The notes: a model not told the origin generated them from the sequence alone. 64,000 nucleotides of DNA from Aliidiomarina shirensis (GCF_003987345.1 NZ_PIPP01000001.1:186001-250000), one strand, 5' to 3'; shown: positions 22,974 through 31,617, counted from the stretch's first letter. Numbers and translations are program-made.

Positions 22974-23131
22974 AATGAGGCTCCTATTTAAGTTCGCGTT
23001 CTGTTTCTTATTGGATTAATGTCGCGTAAAAATCTTGCATGATTTATTTTTTTTAAATCGTATTTAGAGCACGTAAAACTGTCATGCACGCCTGAGTAAG
23101 GCTCGGAAAGCTCAACACGCTAACAAATTCT

Positions 23132-23947
23132 TTACTCTTTCTCAAGGGAAGCCGCGTCCACGGTGCTGCCACTCGGGGCATTGCTAAGCTCGGAACGCAA
23201 TAGTTTTTGGGTATAACTTTGCTGGGGATTATTAAATACCTCAGCAACGGTACCCCGTTCAATAATCATGCCTTCGTGCATCACTAACACTTCATCGGCT
23301 AGGTGCTTTACTATTTCAGGGCTTTGCGAAATAAAGATATAGGCGATGCCAAGCTTATCCTGCAAATCCAAGAGTAAGTTAATAATTTGCGCACGAACAG
23401 AAGAATCGAGTGTTGCGAGCGCTTCATCGGCAACCAGTACGTCCGGCTTAAGGATAATAGCGCGGGCTATACTGGCGCGCTGCTTTTGTCCGGTCGACAT
23501 CATCTGCGGATAAAACACCATGTGCTCACCGAGCAACCCTACCTGCTGCAGCGTTTCAATAATTCTTTCTCGGCGTTGATGGGCATTTAACGAGGTATTG
23601 AAAAGTAGGGGCTCTTCTAATTGTTTACCTAAGGTTAAATGGGGATTTAGTGATGCATCGGCATCTTGAAAAATCATTCGTATGTGCTTCGAACGTTGCT
23701 GATAATCACCAGGAATCAAGCGTTCACCGGCAAAAAATATATCGCCTGAGGTTGGCGTTTTAGCCCCACTGATTAACGCGGCTAATGTTGATTTTCCGGA
23801 GCCGTTAGACCCCATAATGGCAAGTGTTTTGCCTTTCTCAAGGATAAAGCTGGTTGGTTTAACCGCATGAAAGCTACGCGATTTAAAAATCTTGGTTCGT
23901 TCAATATACGTTTTTGTAATTTCTCTTACTTCAAGAAGAGTACTCAT
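23132..23947 (-). CDS. sapF: Peptide ABC transporter ATP-binding protein SapF
   Basis: ATPase of the Sap (sensitivity to antimicrobial peptides) importer. The 271 residues have Walker A GSNGSGKST (about 47-55), a Q-loop in MIFQDADASLNP, and Walker B VLVADEALATLD. The ABC signature is MSTGQKQRASIARA, lacking the second Gly of canonical LSGGQ; SapF proteins typically deviate here. It overlaps sapD by 4 bp and is the last gene of the operon. No terminator was recognised after it. Confidence 0.92.
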   Translation of the reverse strand: MSTLLEVREITKTYIERTKIFKSRSFHAVKPTSFILEKGKTLAIMGSNGSGKSTLAALISGAKTPTSGDIFFAGERLIPGDYQQRSKHIRMIFQDADASLNPHLTLGKQLEEPLLFNTSLNAHQRRERIIETLQQVGLLGEHMVFYPQMMSTGQKQRASIARAIILKPDVLVADEALATLDSSVRAQIINLLLDLQDKLGIAYIFISQSPEIVKHLADEVLVMHEGMIIERGTVAEVFNNPQQSYTQKLLRSELSNAPSGSTVDAASLEKE

Positions 23948-24939
23948 TCGTGATCCTCCTCAAGATGCAGCGGATAGTGACACGCTAGCTGCCGCTCGCG
24001 GTGCTTTTCAAGAACCGGTGTTTTTACACAAATAGGCCGTGCATACTGGCAGCGTGGGCCTAATCGACAACCAATCGGTAAATGTTGAAGGGTAGGTTCT
24101 GCGCCCGCTAGCGTTGGTAAGCGTGCTCGAGGCTTCATTTCCGCGTGTCGATACAATGAGGTATTTAAGAGTGCTTCCGTGTATGGGTGCGCGGGCTTAG
24201 CCAGTAAAACGTCGGCCGGTCCGGTTTCCATAATTTGACCGCTATAAATCATACTAAGCCGTTGTGTTTGTTGCATAATAGCGCCTAAATCCTGGCTAAT
24301 CATTAAGATCGACATGCCATAGCGCGCATGCAGCTGTGCCAATAAACGGTAAATTTGTTGCCGAGTAGCCGGCTCCATCGTGCTCGTGGGCTCATCGGCA
24401 ATTAACAATAACGGGCGGTGAGCAATTGCACTGGCGATCATTATTTTCTGTGCCGCGCCTTCTGATAATTGGTGCGCGTAACTATTCATCATTACTTCAT
24501 GGTCTTTAATACCGACGCGATGCAGTAACGATATCACCTTCTCTTTACGTTCAGCCTTACGCTTGAAAAAGGAAGCCGATAAATCTTGGTCGAGAACGGC
24601 TTCATTTAGCTGTTCTCCAATTGTGAGGTTAGGGTCGAGATAGCTCTTTGCATCTTGGAAGATCATCGCGATATCAACGCCAATAATTTCGCGCCGCTGC
24701 TTGGCATTTAGATTGAGTAAATCAATATCTTGAAACCAAAGGCGATCAGCTTGAACGTCCCAACGCGGGCTGAGAAATCCCATAATGGCACGCGCGATCA
24801 AGCTTTTTCCTGAACCTGATTCTCCTACGAGCGTATGAATCTCACCTTCATCTACTTGTAAGCTCACTTTATCGAGTACATTTACTCGGCCGTTCGCAGT
24901 GTGGGTTGAAATGGTGAGATTTCGAATATCAAGTAACAT
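23944..24939 (-). CDS. sapD: Peptide ABC transporter ATP-binding protein SapD
   Basis: Partner ATPase of SapF; in E. coli SapD also supports Trk potassium uptake. The 331 residues have Walker A GESGSGKS (about 38-45), Walker B LLIADEPTSTME and an oligopeptide-transporter C-terminal region with Cys residues (GCRLGPRCQYARPIC). The signature LSEGAAQKIMIASA is again off-consensus. It begins 2 bp after the sapC stop and overlaps sapF by 4 bp. Confidence 0.93.
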   Translation of the reverse strand: MLLDIRNLTISTHTANGRVNVLDKVSLQVDEGEIHTLVGESGSGKSLIARAIMGFLSPRWDVQADRLWFQDIDLLNLNAKQRREIIGVDIAMIFQDAKSYLDPNLTIGEQLNEAVLDQDLSASFFKRKAERKEKVISLLHRVGIKDHEVMMNSYAHQLSEGAAQKIMIASAIAHRPLLLIADEPTSTMEPATRQQIYRLLAQLHARYGMSILMISQDLGAIMQQTQRLSMIYSGQIMETGPADVLLAKPAHPYTEALLNTSLYRHAEMKPRARLPTLAGAEPTLQHLPIGCRLGPRCQYARPICVKTPVLEKHRERQLACHYPLHLEEDHE

Positions 24940-24941
24940 AA

Positions 24942-25835
24942 TCAGCGCTCCAACTGCTTTTGAATCGCGATGCGTAAGGTTTCACCTACTAAATTTACAC
25001 TTACCAAGGTAAGAAACAACGCAATACCGGGTAATGCCATTACCCAAGGCGTGATATAGGCCACCTCTAAGCTTTGAGCAAGCATAGAGCCCCATTCAGG
25101 CGTAGGTGATTGAGCTCCTAAGCGCAAGAAGCCAAGTGCCGCAATATCAAGAATAGCGATGGACAGACCGATAGTTAGTTGGATAACCAGTACTTTCACA
25201 ATATTCGGGAAAAATACCATACTTAATAAATACATATCACTGACGCCGTTTAATCGGCTGGCGGTAACGTAAGGTTTCTGCCGCTCGTCGTGAATAGCAT
25301 TTCGGGTAACATGCAAAAACTGAGGAATGAGAACTAAGCCTATGGCGAGGAGCGCATTGCTTAAACCTGGCCCGGTAATAGCGATAATGATCAAGGCCAG
25401 TAATAATGATGGTATCGACATCAGTACGTCGAGTAGGTGCTTTAGCGTTGAGCTCTTCACGCCAACTGTCATTGCAGCAATCGCACCCAATGAAATACCA
25501 ATCGCCGCTGAGGCTAATACCACTAAAAACGGGTAGCCAAAGGTATATCGTGCCCCGTAGATAATACGGGTTACCATATCGCGGCCGAGTTCATCGGTAC
25601 CTAGCAAGAATCGAATATTGCCATCATCCGACCAAGCAGGTGGCAACGAGATAGCGTCGAGTATTTGTTCATTTGGTCCATAAGGTGTTAACCAAGGCCC
25701 AAAAATGCATAGGATGAGAATAAATATGATGATATATAAAGCCGCCCGTGCGAGTGGGTTACGGTTGAATTCCAACCAGACCCGTTCGAGTGGGGAAGGC
25801 GTGCGTTCTTCGTAGTATAGGTTAGGACGTGGCAT
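24942..25835 (-). CDS. sapC: Peptide ABC transporter permease SapC
   Basis: Inner-membrane permease of the Sap/Dpp/Opp type, 297 residues. An N-terminal OppC-like segment (about 10-60) includes the first membrane span. The BPD_transp_1 domain follows with LLGTDELGRDMVTRIIYGARYTF, typical of the C-type permease, and the EAA-like loop SRLNGVSDMYLLSMVFFPNI near 205. It overlaps sapB by 14 bp. Confidence 0.93.
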   Translation of the reverse strand: MPRPNLYYEERTPSPLERVWLEFNRNPLARAALYIIIFILILCIFGPWLTPYGPNEQILDAISLPPAWSDDGNIRFLLGTDELGRDMVTRIIYGARYTFGYPFLVVLASAAIGISLGAIAAMTVGVKSSTLKHLLDVLMSIPSLLLALIIIAITGPGLSNALLAIGLVLIPQFLHVTRNAIHDERQKPYVTASRLNGVSDMYLLSMVFFPNIVKVLVIQLTIGLSIAILDIAALGFLRLGAQSPTPEWGSMLAQSLEVAYITPWVMALPGIALFLTLVSVNLVGETLRIAIQKQLER

Positions 25836-26853
25836 GAAGATCCTTCCTTACTTGCGGATAACGCCAAGCGTGAATTAGATTTAGCGCTACATGAACACAC
25901 AGTATTAAGGCTGCAATCAAGAGTAACCCGCCTTGGATAACCGGGTAATCGCGTTCGTAAATGCTTCGAATCAACCAGCTACCAATACCAGGCCACGAGA
26001 AAATCACTTCAATGATCATGGTGTTGGTAATGAGTAGGCTTAACAAACTCCCAAGCTCACGAATCACATTCTGCATCGCATTCGGAATCGCATGGCTTGA
26101 AATCACACGCCGGGTAGAAAGCCCTTTGGCGTAAGCCGACGTGATGTAATTTTTATCGAGGACATCAAGCATGCTGCTGCGGGTTAAGCGGATAAGTAGC
26201 ATCATTGGCATTACCGATAACACCAGTACCGGCAAGGTAATATGCCGAATAGCACTGCGGAAGGCGAGGCCCATATTTTCTGGCTGGTTGATAAAAATAT
26301 CGAGTAAGATAGAACCGGTTACGGCTTCAATATTAAACAACGGGTTTATTTGCCCGGCGATCGGAAGCATCCCCCAGCGTACCGCAACGAGTAGAATCGC
26401 AATTTGGGCGAACCAAAACACCGGTATTGAATATCCGGATAAACTCATACTTAAAATCGTATGATCGATAGGCTTGCGGAAGTTCAAGGCCGATAAAACA
26501 CCTAACGCCACACCGGGCACCAAGGCAATGAGCATCGCTAGTACAGCGATTTCTAAGGTAGCGCCGAAACGTAGCTGCAACTGCTCGAAAACCGGATCAG
26601 AATCGAGCAGCGAAATACCCCAATCGCCTCTGAACAAGTGCGCTAAGTAATGCCAATACTGTACTAAAATATTACCATCAAACCCTCGAGATGAAGCTGC
26701 ATCGGCATAGCGCATAGTATCGTCGCTAAAAATGCCACTGCTATTTGTAACTGGGTCGCCAGGAAACCAATAGCTTAAGCAAAACGCGAAAATCGTGAGC
26801 AAGAACAGCGTGATAATCAACAACACAAGTTGGCGCAATACATAAATTCGCAT
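25822..26853 (-). CDS. sapB: Peptide ABC transporter permease SapB
   Basis: Second inner-membrane permease of the Sap importer, 343 residues with about six spans. The N-terminal RQLVLLIITLFLLTIFAF is the first span. The coupling loop ITSAYAKGLSTRRVISSHAIPNA (about 238-260) would contact an ATPase. The start codon shares one base with the sapA stop, so translation is coupled. Confidence 0.93.
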   Translation of the reverse strand: MRIYVLRQLVLLIITLFLLTIFAFCLSYWFPGDPVTNSSGIFSDDTMRYADAASSRGFDGNILVQYWHYLAHLFRGDWGISLLDSDPVFEQLQLRFGATLEIAVLAMLIALVPGVALGVLSALNFRKPIDHTILSMSLSGYSIPVFWFAQIAILLVAVRWGMLPIAGQINPLFNIEAVTGSILLDIFINQPENMGLAFRSAIRHITLPVLVLSVMPMMLLIRLTRSSMLDVLDKNYITSAYAKGLSTRRVISSHAIPNAMQNVIRELGSLLSLLITNTMIIEVIFSWPGIGSWLIRSIYERDYPVIQGGLLLIAALILCVHVALNLIHAWRYPQVRKDLHATS

Positions 26854-28487
26854 TATTGCTCCTCAACCGCAGGCTGTTGCCGAGAAACATTCCGAAGTTG
26901 AATGCCGCCAAAGGGCTCTAATTCTAAACCTTGGATATTCTGTCGAGCGGCTTGAAAGCGCACCGAATGCGCTATGGGTAAGAGTGGTACTTCCCGCGCC
27001 AAATGGTCTTGGGCTTGTTCATAGTAGGCTTTTCGTACGTCTTGATCGTTGCTGGAGATCGCAGCACTAAGCAGTTCATCAAACATTGGGTCACACCACT
27101 GCGCTCGGTTGTTCCCGGAGCGTTTCGCGGCACAACTTAGCAATGGCCGAAAGAAGTTATCGGGATCGGCGTGATCGGCCGACCAACCAATTAACACACT
27201 ATCATGTTCGCCGTCTGCTAAACGGCGGCGAAAAGTGCTCCACTCATAGGATACGATACCGGCTTGCACGCCAATGGCGTTTAAATCAGCCTGAATACGC
27301 TCAGCCATTAACCGTGCATTAGGGTTGTACGCGCGTTGAACTGGAAGTGCCCATATTTGCATGCTAAACCCATTTGGATATCCAGCTTCAGCAAGTAATT
27401 CACGTGCTCTTTCCGGATCATAACGATAAGCGCTCGGTGTGCCATGGTGCGCCCATGATGTATTCGGCAATATAGAATCGGCACGAACGGCATGATCGAA
27501 ATACACGGTATTGAGAATCGCATTACGATTCACGGCATGCGCAAGGGCTTGGCGCACCAACGGATCATCAAACGGAGGCCGTTCTGTGTTAAAGGCCCAA
27601 AATGCCGTATTTGGGCTAATGGTATCTTGCAAAGTGATTTCCGGTTTATCGCGCAGCCATTGAATATCTCGAGCCGGGGGATAGGGCGAGATATCACAAT
27701 CTTGGGTAAGCAGCATGAGCATGCGTTTGTGATCACTTTGAGCGATGCGAAATACTAACTGTGCGCTGGCGGACGGTTCACGCCAGTAACCGGAATGACG
27801 AATATAACGAACCATAACGTCTTTGCGAAATTGACTAAACTGAAAAGGGCCAGTACCAATAGGTTGGGTATCAATAAGTTCAGCTGTACCGCTAGCTAGT
27901 AATTGTTCACCATATTCAGCTGATAAAACAATCGCGAAATCAGACGCTAGGTTGGCAAGAAATGAACTATCTTGTTGGCGAATTTTAATTTCAACTTCGT
28001 GATCGTTGATAGCGGTAACGGATTGAATGAGTTGGGTTAAACCCGAGGCTCGGAAAAAGGGGTAACCACGACCGGATACATGGTGAAACGGATGTTCGCT
28101 CTTTAGCCAGCGTTCAAAAGAAAACACGATGTCATCAGCATTCATAAATCGCGTGGGTTGAAACCAAGGCGTTGTATGAAACTGCACGTTCTCGCGCAGT
28201 TGAAAACGGTATCGCAAACCGTCGTTGCTAATTTCCCACGATGTTGCCAAGGCACCTAAAAACGCTTGGCTCTCGGCATCAAATTCCAACAATCGATCAT
28301 AAAGTTGGGCTGATGTCATATCGAGTGTGGTACCAGAGGTTACCAGTTGAGGATTAAACGATTCAGGGTTGCCTTCCGCACAATAAAGTAAACCATTCAA
28401 ACTCTGCTCAGTTTCAGGCCCAGGGCTGCAAGCACTTATCCCGAGAATGGCAAGGCCGGCAGAAATCCCCTTGATTAACCTATTCAT
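26853..28487 (-). CDS. sapA: Periplasmic peptide-binding lipoprotein SapA
   Basis: Family 5 solute-binding protein that captures peptides for SapBCDF. The start at 28487 (MNRLIKGISAGLAILGISAC) gives a lipobox with Cys at about residue 20 and 544 residues; a start 18 bp upstream would add six residues before the signal peptide. The binding fold shows RYRFQLRENVQFH, the FDDPLVRQALAHAVNR family signature, and NARLMAERIQADL. The gene overlaps the pspF 3' end by 8 bp, so sap translation may be coupled to the psp regulator. Confidence 0.93.
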   Translation of the reverse strand: MNRLIKGISAGLAILGISACSPGPETEQSLNGLLYCAEGNPESFNPQLVTSGTTLDMTSAQLYDRLLEFDAESQAFLGALATSWEISNDGLRYRFQLRENVQFHTTPWFQPTRFMNADDIVFSFERWLKSEHPFHHVSGRGYPFFRASGLTQLIQSVTAINDHEVEIKIRQQDSSFLANLASDFAIVLSAEYGEQLLASGTAELIDTQPIGTGPFQFSQFRKDVMVRYIRHSGYWREPSASAQLVFRIAQSDHKRMLMLLTQDCDISPYPPARDIQWLRDKPEITLQDTISPNTAFWAFNTERPPFDDPLVRQALAHAVNRNAILNTVYFDHAVRADSILPNTSWAHHGTPSAYRYDPERARELLAEAGYPNGFSMQIWALPVQRAYNPNARLMAERIQADLNAIGVQAGIVSYEWSTFRRRLADGEHDSVLIGWSADHADPDNFFRPLLSCAAKRSGNNRAQWCDPMFDELLSAAISSNDQDVRKAYYEQAQDHLAREVPLLPIAHSVRFQAARQNIQGLELEPFGGIQLRNVSRQQPAVEEQ

Positions 28488-29583
28488 CGCGTGCGGCCCC
28501 TTCAAGAAGTTGGTACTTTTTTAGGTATCCGCGCAGTTGGTGATAGGTGAGGCTAAGAAGGTCTGCCGTTTTCTTTTGATTAAATTGGCAACTTGCCAGT
28601 GCATCAGTGAGTACTTTAACCTCAAAATCTTGCGATATCTGTTTAAAATCAAACGCACTGTTCATATCCGGAAGGTTAAATGCTGCGCTCTGATTGATTG
28701 ATGGCATGTTATCGGTTGCTTTACCCGCAGGCGCTGCGTTCGGGGTTGTTGGTGATGAGCCAGTTGCCGCCGCTGTATTACGCATGCTTTGCTTAGGTTG
28801 CCAAGGGCTTGCGAAGGGATCAAAAATAATATCATGTAACGGTAGTGCCGCATTATTAAGCCGATACAAACTGCGCTCAACCACATTCTTTAATTCTCGA
28901 ACGTTTCCGGGCCAAGGGTAGGCTAATAAGCTCTCTGTTGCTTGCCGAGTGAACCCTTGAAAACAATCGAGTTCGAGTTCTCGGGCCATTTGAATGGCAA
29001 AATGTTCAGCCAACAGTAAAATATCCTCGCGGCGCTCGCGCAGCGGTGGCAAGGTAATGACATCGAACGCTAAACGATCGAGCAAATCAGCGCGAAACTC
29101 ATTGCGTTCGGCAAGTTCCGGTAGATTCTCATTAGTAGCGGCAATAAGCCGAACATCAACTTTAACTGGGCGAGTTCCACCAACGCGTTCAAATTCACCG
29201 TATTCGATAACTCGCAATAGTTTCTCTTGTACTAAAGGCGATGTATTGGCGAGCTCATCAAGAAACAACGTGCCTTTATCAGCGCGCTCAAAGCGGCCTT
29301 CGTGGCGTTTGCTGGCACCGGTGAAGGCGCCTGTTTCATGGCCAAACAGCTCGCTATCAAGCAAGTTTTCGTTTAGTGCAGCGCAATTTAATTTAAGATA
29401 AGATTGTTCCCATCTAGCGGATAGGTAATGCAGGCGGGCTGCAATTAACTCTTTACCAGTGCCTCGCTCACCGATGATGAGCACTGGTTTATTAAGAGGT
29501 GCAGCGCGTGATACGTGCTCAAGCACTTCCAAGAAACTATTCGATTGACCGATTAAATTGTCGTTGTCTCGAAACCTGGACAT
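28480..29583 (-). CDS. pspF: Psp operon transcriptional activator PspF
   Basis: Sigma-54 activator of the phage-shock operon, held in check by PspA. The start at 29583 (MSRFRDNDNLIGQSNSF) is preferred over a GTG 42 bp upstream because PspF has no N-terminal sensory domain. The AAA+ domain has Walker A GERGTGKE, the sigma-54 contact loop GAFTGA and Walker B GTLFLDE. A Ser/Thr/Pro-rich linker (about 250-290) makes the protein longer (367) than E. coli PspF. The C-terminal Fis-type HTH reads NQKKTADLLSLTYHQLRGYLKKY. It is divergent from pspA and overlaps sapA, as in E. coli synteny. Confidence 0.93.
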   Translation of the reverse strand: MSRFRDNDNLIGQSNSFLEVLEHVSRAAPLNKPVLIIGERGTGKELIAARLHYLSARWEQSYLKLNCAALNENLLDSELFGHETGAFTGASKRHEGRFERADKGTLFLDELANTSPLVQEKLLRVIEYGEFERVGGTRPVKVDVRLIAATNENLPELAERNEFRADLLDRLAFDVITLPPLRERREDILLLAEHFAIQMARELELDCFQGFTRQATESLLAYPWPGNVRELKNVVERSLYRLNNAALPLHDIIFDPFASPWQPKQSMRNTAAATGSSPTTPNAAPAGKATDNMPSINQSAAFNLPDMNSAFDFKQISQDFEVKVLTDALASCQFNQKKTADLLSLTYHQLRGYLKKYQLLEGAARDE

Positions 29584-29865
29584 TGAGAGGTTTCCTAGTT
29601 TTTGTGAACGATTGGCTAATTTCACTACTTATTAGTCTAATTATCTAACTTTAACAATATTCAATTTTATGCTGTTTGTCATTACATCATAAAAACAACC
29701 TACTTTCATAGAGTTACCAATAAATAAAAAGTTGGCACGGGTTTTGTATGTTTAATAGTCGACGCTACTGTTTGCAATTTGCCTGCGGGGCTCAAGTCGG
29801 TTCTTGAAGTGTTCTATGCTTCTAGCGCCACTCAGGAAGAATACATTGCTTAAGAGGTAATTGTT
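29584..29865. other. pspF-pspA divergent intergenic region
   Basis: A 282-bp AT-rich regulatory gap between the divergent psp regulator and structural genes. It holds the sigma-54 promoter described separately (29732-29747). The roughly 140 bp upstream of that promoter is the expected site for PspF upstream activating sequences and an IHF bend, but I could not point to either by consensus. Confidence 0.6.
29732..29747 (+). promoter_or_regulatory. Sigma-54 promoter of pspABC
   Basis: TTGGCACGGGTTTTGT matches the -24/-12 consensus: GG at 29734-29735 and G at 29746 with exactly 10 bases between the elements. The -12 dinucleotide is GT rather than GC. With PspF divergent upstream, this should be the stress-inducible psp promoter, leaving a leader of roughly 105 nt before pspA. 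Confidence 0.88.
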
Positions 29866-30573
29866 ATGGGTATTTTTTCACGCTTTACTGATATCGTAAA
29901 TGCGAACTTGAATTCGCTTCTCGATAAGGCTGAAGATCCACAAAAAATGGTACGCCTGATTATTCAGGAAATGGAAGATACATTAGTTGAAGTGCGTTCA
30001 GTTTCAGCTAAAACGTTATCTGAAAAGAAAGAGTTAAACCGTCAGCTCACACGTTTAGAAAACGAAGTGATTGAATGGGAACGCCGTGCAGAACTTGCGT
30101 TAAGTAAAGATCGTGATGATCTTGCTCGCCAAGCATTGCTAGAAAAGAGTAAGTTACAGGAAACAGTGGATTCTATCCACGCAGAAGTTGCTCGCGTTGA
30201 TGAGCACATTGAGCGCTTATCGGGTGAGATTGGTCAACTTCAAGAGAAGCTTTCTGATGCAAAAGCGCGGCAGAAATCAATTTTAATGCGCGAGCGCACT
30301 GTTAGTTCACGGTTAACCGTGAAGAAAACGCTCGATAGTTCTAAAATTGAAGATGCGATGTACAAATTCGATCGCTATGAAGCGAAAATTGATGGTTTAG
30401 AATCACAGGTTGATGCCTACGATCTTGGCCAAAAAACGCTAGCCGATGAATTTCGTGCGTTAGAGAATGAATCTCACGTTGATGCAGAGCTTGCTGCGTT
30501 AAAAGCACGTGTAAAAGGTGCGGACTCCGCAAGTAAGAAGAAAGCGGATAGCTCAGCAAAGAAAGACGCTTAG
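29866..30573 (+). CDS. pspA: Phage shock protein A
   Basis: ESCRT-III-like peripheral membrane protein that binds stressed inner membrane and inhibits PspF. The amphipathic N-terminal helix (MGIFSRFTDIVNANLNSLLDKAEDP) and long coiled coil (about 25-190) are clear. The 235 residues exceed E. coli PspA (222) because of a Lys/Ser/Ala-rich tail from about 214 on (SASKKKADSSAKKDA). AGAGG lies upstream of the ATG. It is first gene of pspABC under the sigma-54 promoter. Confidence 0.96.
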   Translation: MGIFSRFTDIVNANLNSLLDKAEDPQKMVRLIIQEMEDTLVEVRSVSAKTLSEKKELNRQLTRLENEVIEWERRAELALSKDRDDLARQALLEKSKLQETVDSIHAEVARVDEHIERLSGEIGQLQEKLSDAKARQKSILMRERTVSSRLTVKKTLDSSKIEDAMYKFDRYEAKIDGLESQVDAYDLGQKTLADEFRALENESHVDAELAALKARVKGADSASKKKADSSAKKDA

Positions 30574-30579
30574 GGCTCA

Positions 30580-30608
30580 ACCGGAGTGGGTAATGCTCCC
30601 ATTCCGGT
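30580..30608 (+). other. Intercistronic hairpin between pspA and pspB
   Basis: ACCGGAGTGGG (30580-30590) pairs over 11 bp, with one G-U pair, with CCCATTCCGGT (30598-30608). The loop is 7 nt and only TTTT follows after AGC. It resembles an attenuator or mRNA-stabilising hairpin that would keep pspA in excess over pspBC. Confidence 0.65.
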
Positions 30609-30688
30609 AGCTTTTAAGAATCGATAATAAAAATGGTTCTGAAATGATAGATGGTAGAGAATTTCCTTTTTTAGAGGTGGGACAATAT

Positions 30689-30934
30689 ATGGACGTTGCA
30701 GTGATTTCGATGTTGATTGCACCGCTGATTTTATTTGTGATTTTTGTGGCTCCCATTTGGGTGATTCTGCATTATCGCAGCCGAAATAAAATTAGTGAAG
30801 GTATGAGCCAGGAAGACGCAGAGCGAGTGCGGGATCTGGCACACCAGGCAGAACGCATGCGCGACCGCATTCGTACGTTAGAGAACTTGCTCGATGCCGA
30901 GCACAGTAACTGGCGCCAGAACGATCGCGGCTAA
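30689..30934 (+). CDS. pspB: Phage shock protein B
   Basis: Small inner-membrane protein that, with PspC, relays membrane stress to PspA. The start at 30689 (MDVAVISMLIAPLI) has GAGGTGGG upstream and gives 81 residues, close to E. coli PspB (74). A start at 30644 would put 15 polar residues ahead of the membrane span. One span (about 5-27) precedes a coiled coil with DAERVRDLAHQAERMRDRIRTLENLLD. pspC starts 10 bp later. Confidence 0.9.
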   Translation: MDVAVISMLIAPLILFVIFVAPIWVILHYRSRNKISEGMSQEDAERVRDLAHQAERMRDRIRTLENLLDAEHSNWRQNDRG

Positions 30935-30944
30935 GGAGAATGTT

Positions 30945-31385
30945 ATGGTTGAGCGTAAAAGAGAATTACGCCGAGATGAAAAACGCGGCAAAGTCGGCGG
31001 GGTTTGTGCTGGTATCGCGAACTATTTCGGTTGGGAGCTTTGGGTTATTCGAATTATCGCAGTAACTGCGTTAATTCTAGCTACGAAAGTAACGCTAGTG
31101 GCTTATGTTATCGCTTGGCTAGTTTTAGATAAAGAATCGAAGAAGGCTAAAGCGGCTTCTGGCCATTCAGAGCAAGCGGTTCGTGAAGAAACGCGGGTAG
31201 AAAGAACCGCTGATGGCCGTACCATTGAAGTAAAAACCAAAGTATGGGAAGCGGGTAAATTACCGCACTATGCACTGGGTGATATTGAAAACGAGTTTGC
31301 AGTTATGGAGAAATCACTGCGCTCGATAGAAAGTTATGTAACGTCGTCTGAGTTTCGCGTTCGTCACGAAATCAACCGCCTCTAA
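30945..31385 (+). CDS. pspC: Phage shock protein C
   Basis: PspC-domain membrane protein that senses envelope stress. The ATG at 30945 has AAGGAG seven bases upstream; the frame open from 30894 overlaps pspB and is discounted. The domain GKVGGVCAGIANYFGWELWVIRII (about 12-35) is followed by a second hydrophobic span (about 36-63). The cytoplasmic/periplasmic C-terminal part (about 70-146) is longer than in E. coli PspC. No pspD, ycjX or ycjF follows; a terminator and a gene remnant do. Confidence 0.93.
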   Translation: MVERKRELRRDEKRGKVGGVCAGIANYFGWELWVIRIIAVTALILATKVTLVAYVIAWLVLDKESKKAKAASGHSEQAVREETRVERTADGRTIEVKTKVWEAGKLPHYALGDIENEFAVMEKSLRSIESYVTSSEFRVRHEINRL

Positions 31386-31389
31386 TTAG

Positions 31390-31572
31390 AGCATAAGGCC
31401 TCGCCGATTTGGTGAGGCTTCGTTTATCTGCATTATCTTCATTCTGAATCGCGAACTCCGCGGCTTTCAGTATCTTACCCAGCCGGAACAGCCATTGCTG
31501 GAAAGTTTACCTTACAGCCACAAGTGGTATAAGCAGTTCCTGATGATTGCCGAAGAATCCCTCTCTCCGTAA
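31390..31572 (+). pseudogene. Possible 3' remnant of an unidentified gene
   Basis: A reading frame without a usable start runs from after the stop at 31387 to TAA at 31570-31572. From about 31441 it encodes protein-like sequence: ILNRELRGFQYLTQPEQ, then PLLESLPYSHKWYKQFLM, then IAEESLSP. It has aromatic and charged residues in proportions of a real C-terminus. The family is not recognised. It lies between the pspABC terminator and megL, and the megL -10 is just past its stop. It may be a deletion remnant. Confidence 0.4.
31398..31425 (+). terminator. Probable terminator of pspABC
   Basis: GCCTCGCC (31398-31405) and GGTGAGGC (31411-31418) form an 8-bp stem with one G-U pair and a 5-nt loop. 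A short T-rich run (TTCGTTTATC) follows, so termination may be moderate. Confidence 0.65.
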
Positions 31573-31590
31573 GCTAAACCTCCTACACAT

Positions 31591-31596
31591 TATAAT
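31591..31596 (+). promoter_or_regulatory. Candidate -10 element for megL-phhAB
   Basis: Perfect TATAAT 22 bp before the megL ATG, with no convincing -35. It would give a leader of about 15 nt. Weak evidence, and an activator would be needed. Confidence 0.35.
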
Positions 31597-31617
31597 AACA
31601 ATAATTAGAGAATTTAT

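Noticed and set aside
23132-24939. SapD/SapF as broken ATPases because LSGGQ is altered
   Set aside because: Walker A, Q-loop and Walker B are intact, and the Sap ATPases typically deviate in the signature motif.
28994-29401. 135-residue + strand frame inside pspF
   Set aside because: Ser/Arg-rich translation mirroring the codon pattern of pspF on the other strand; no family resemblance.
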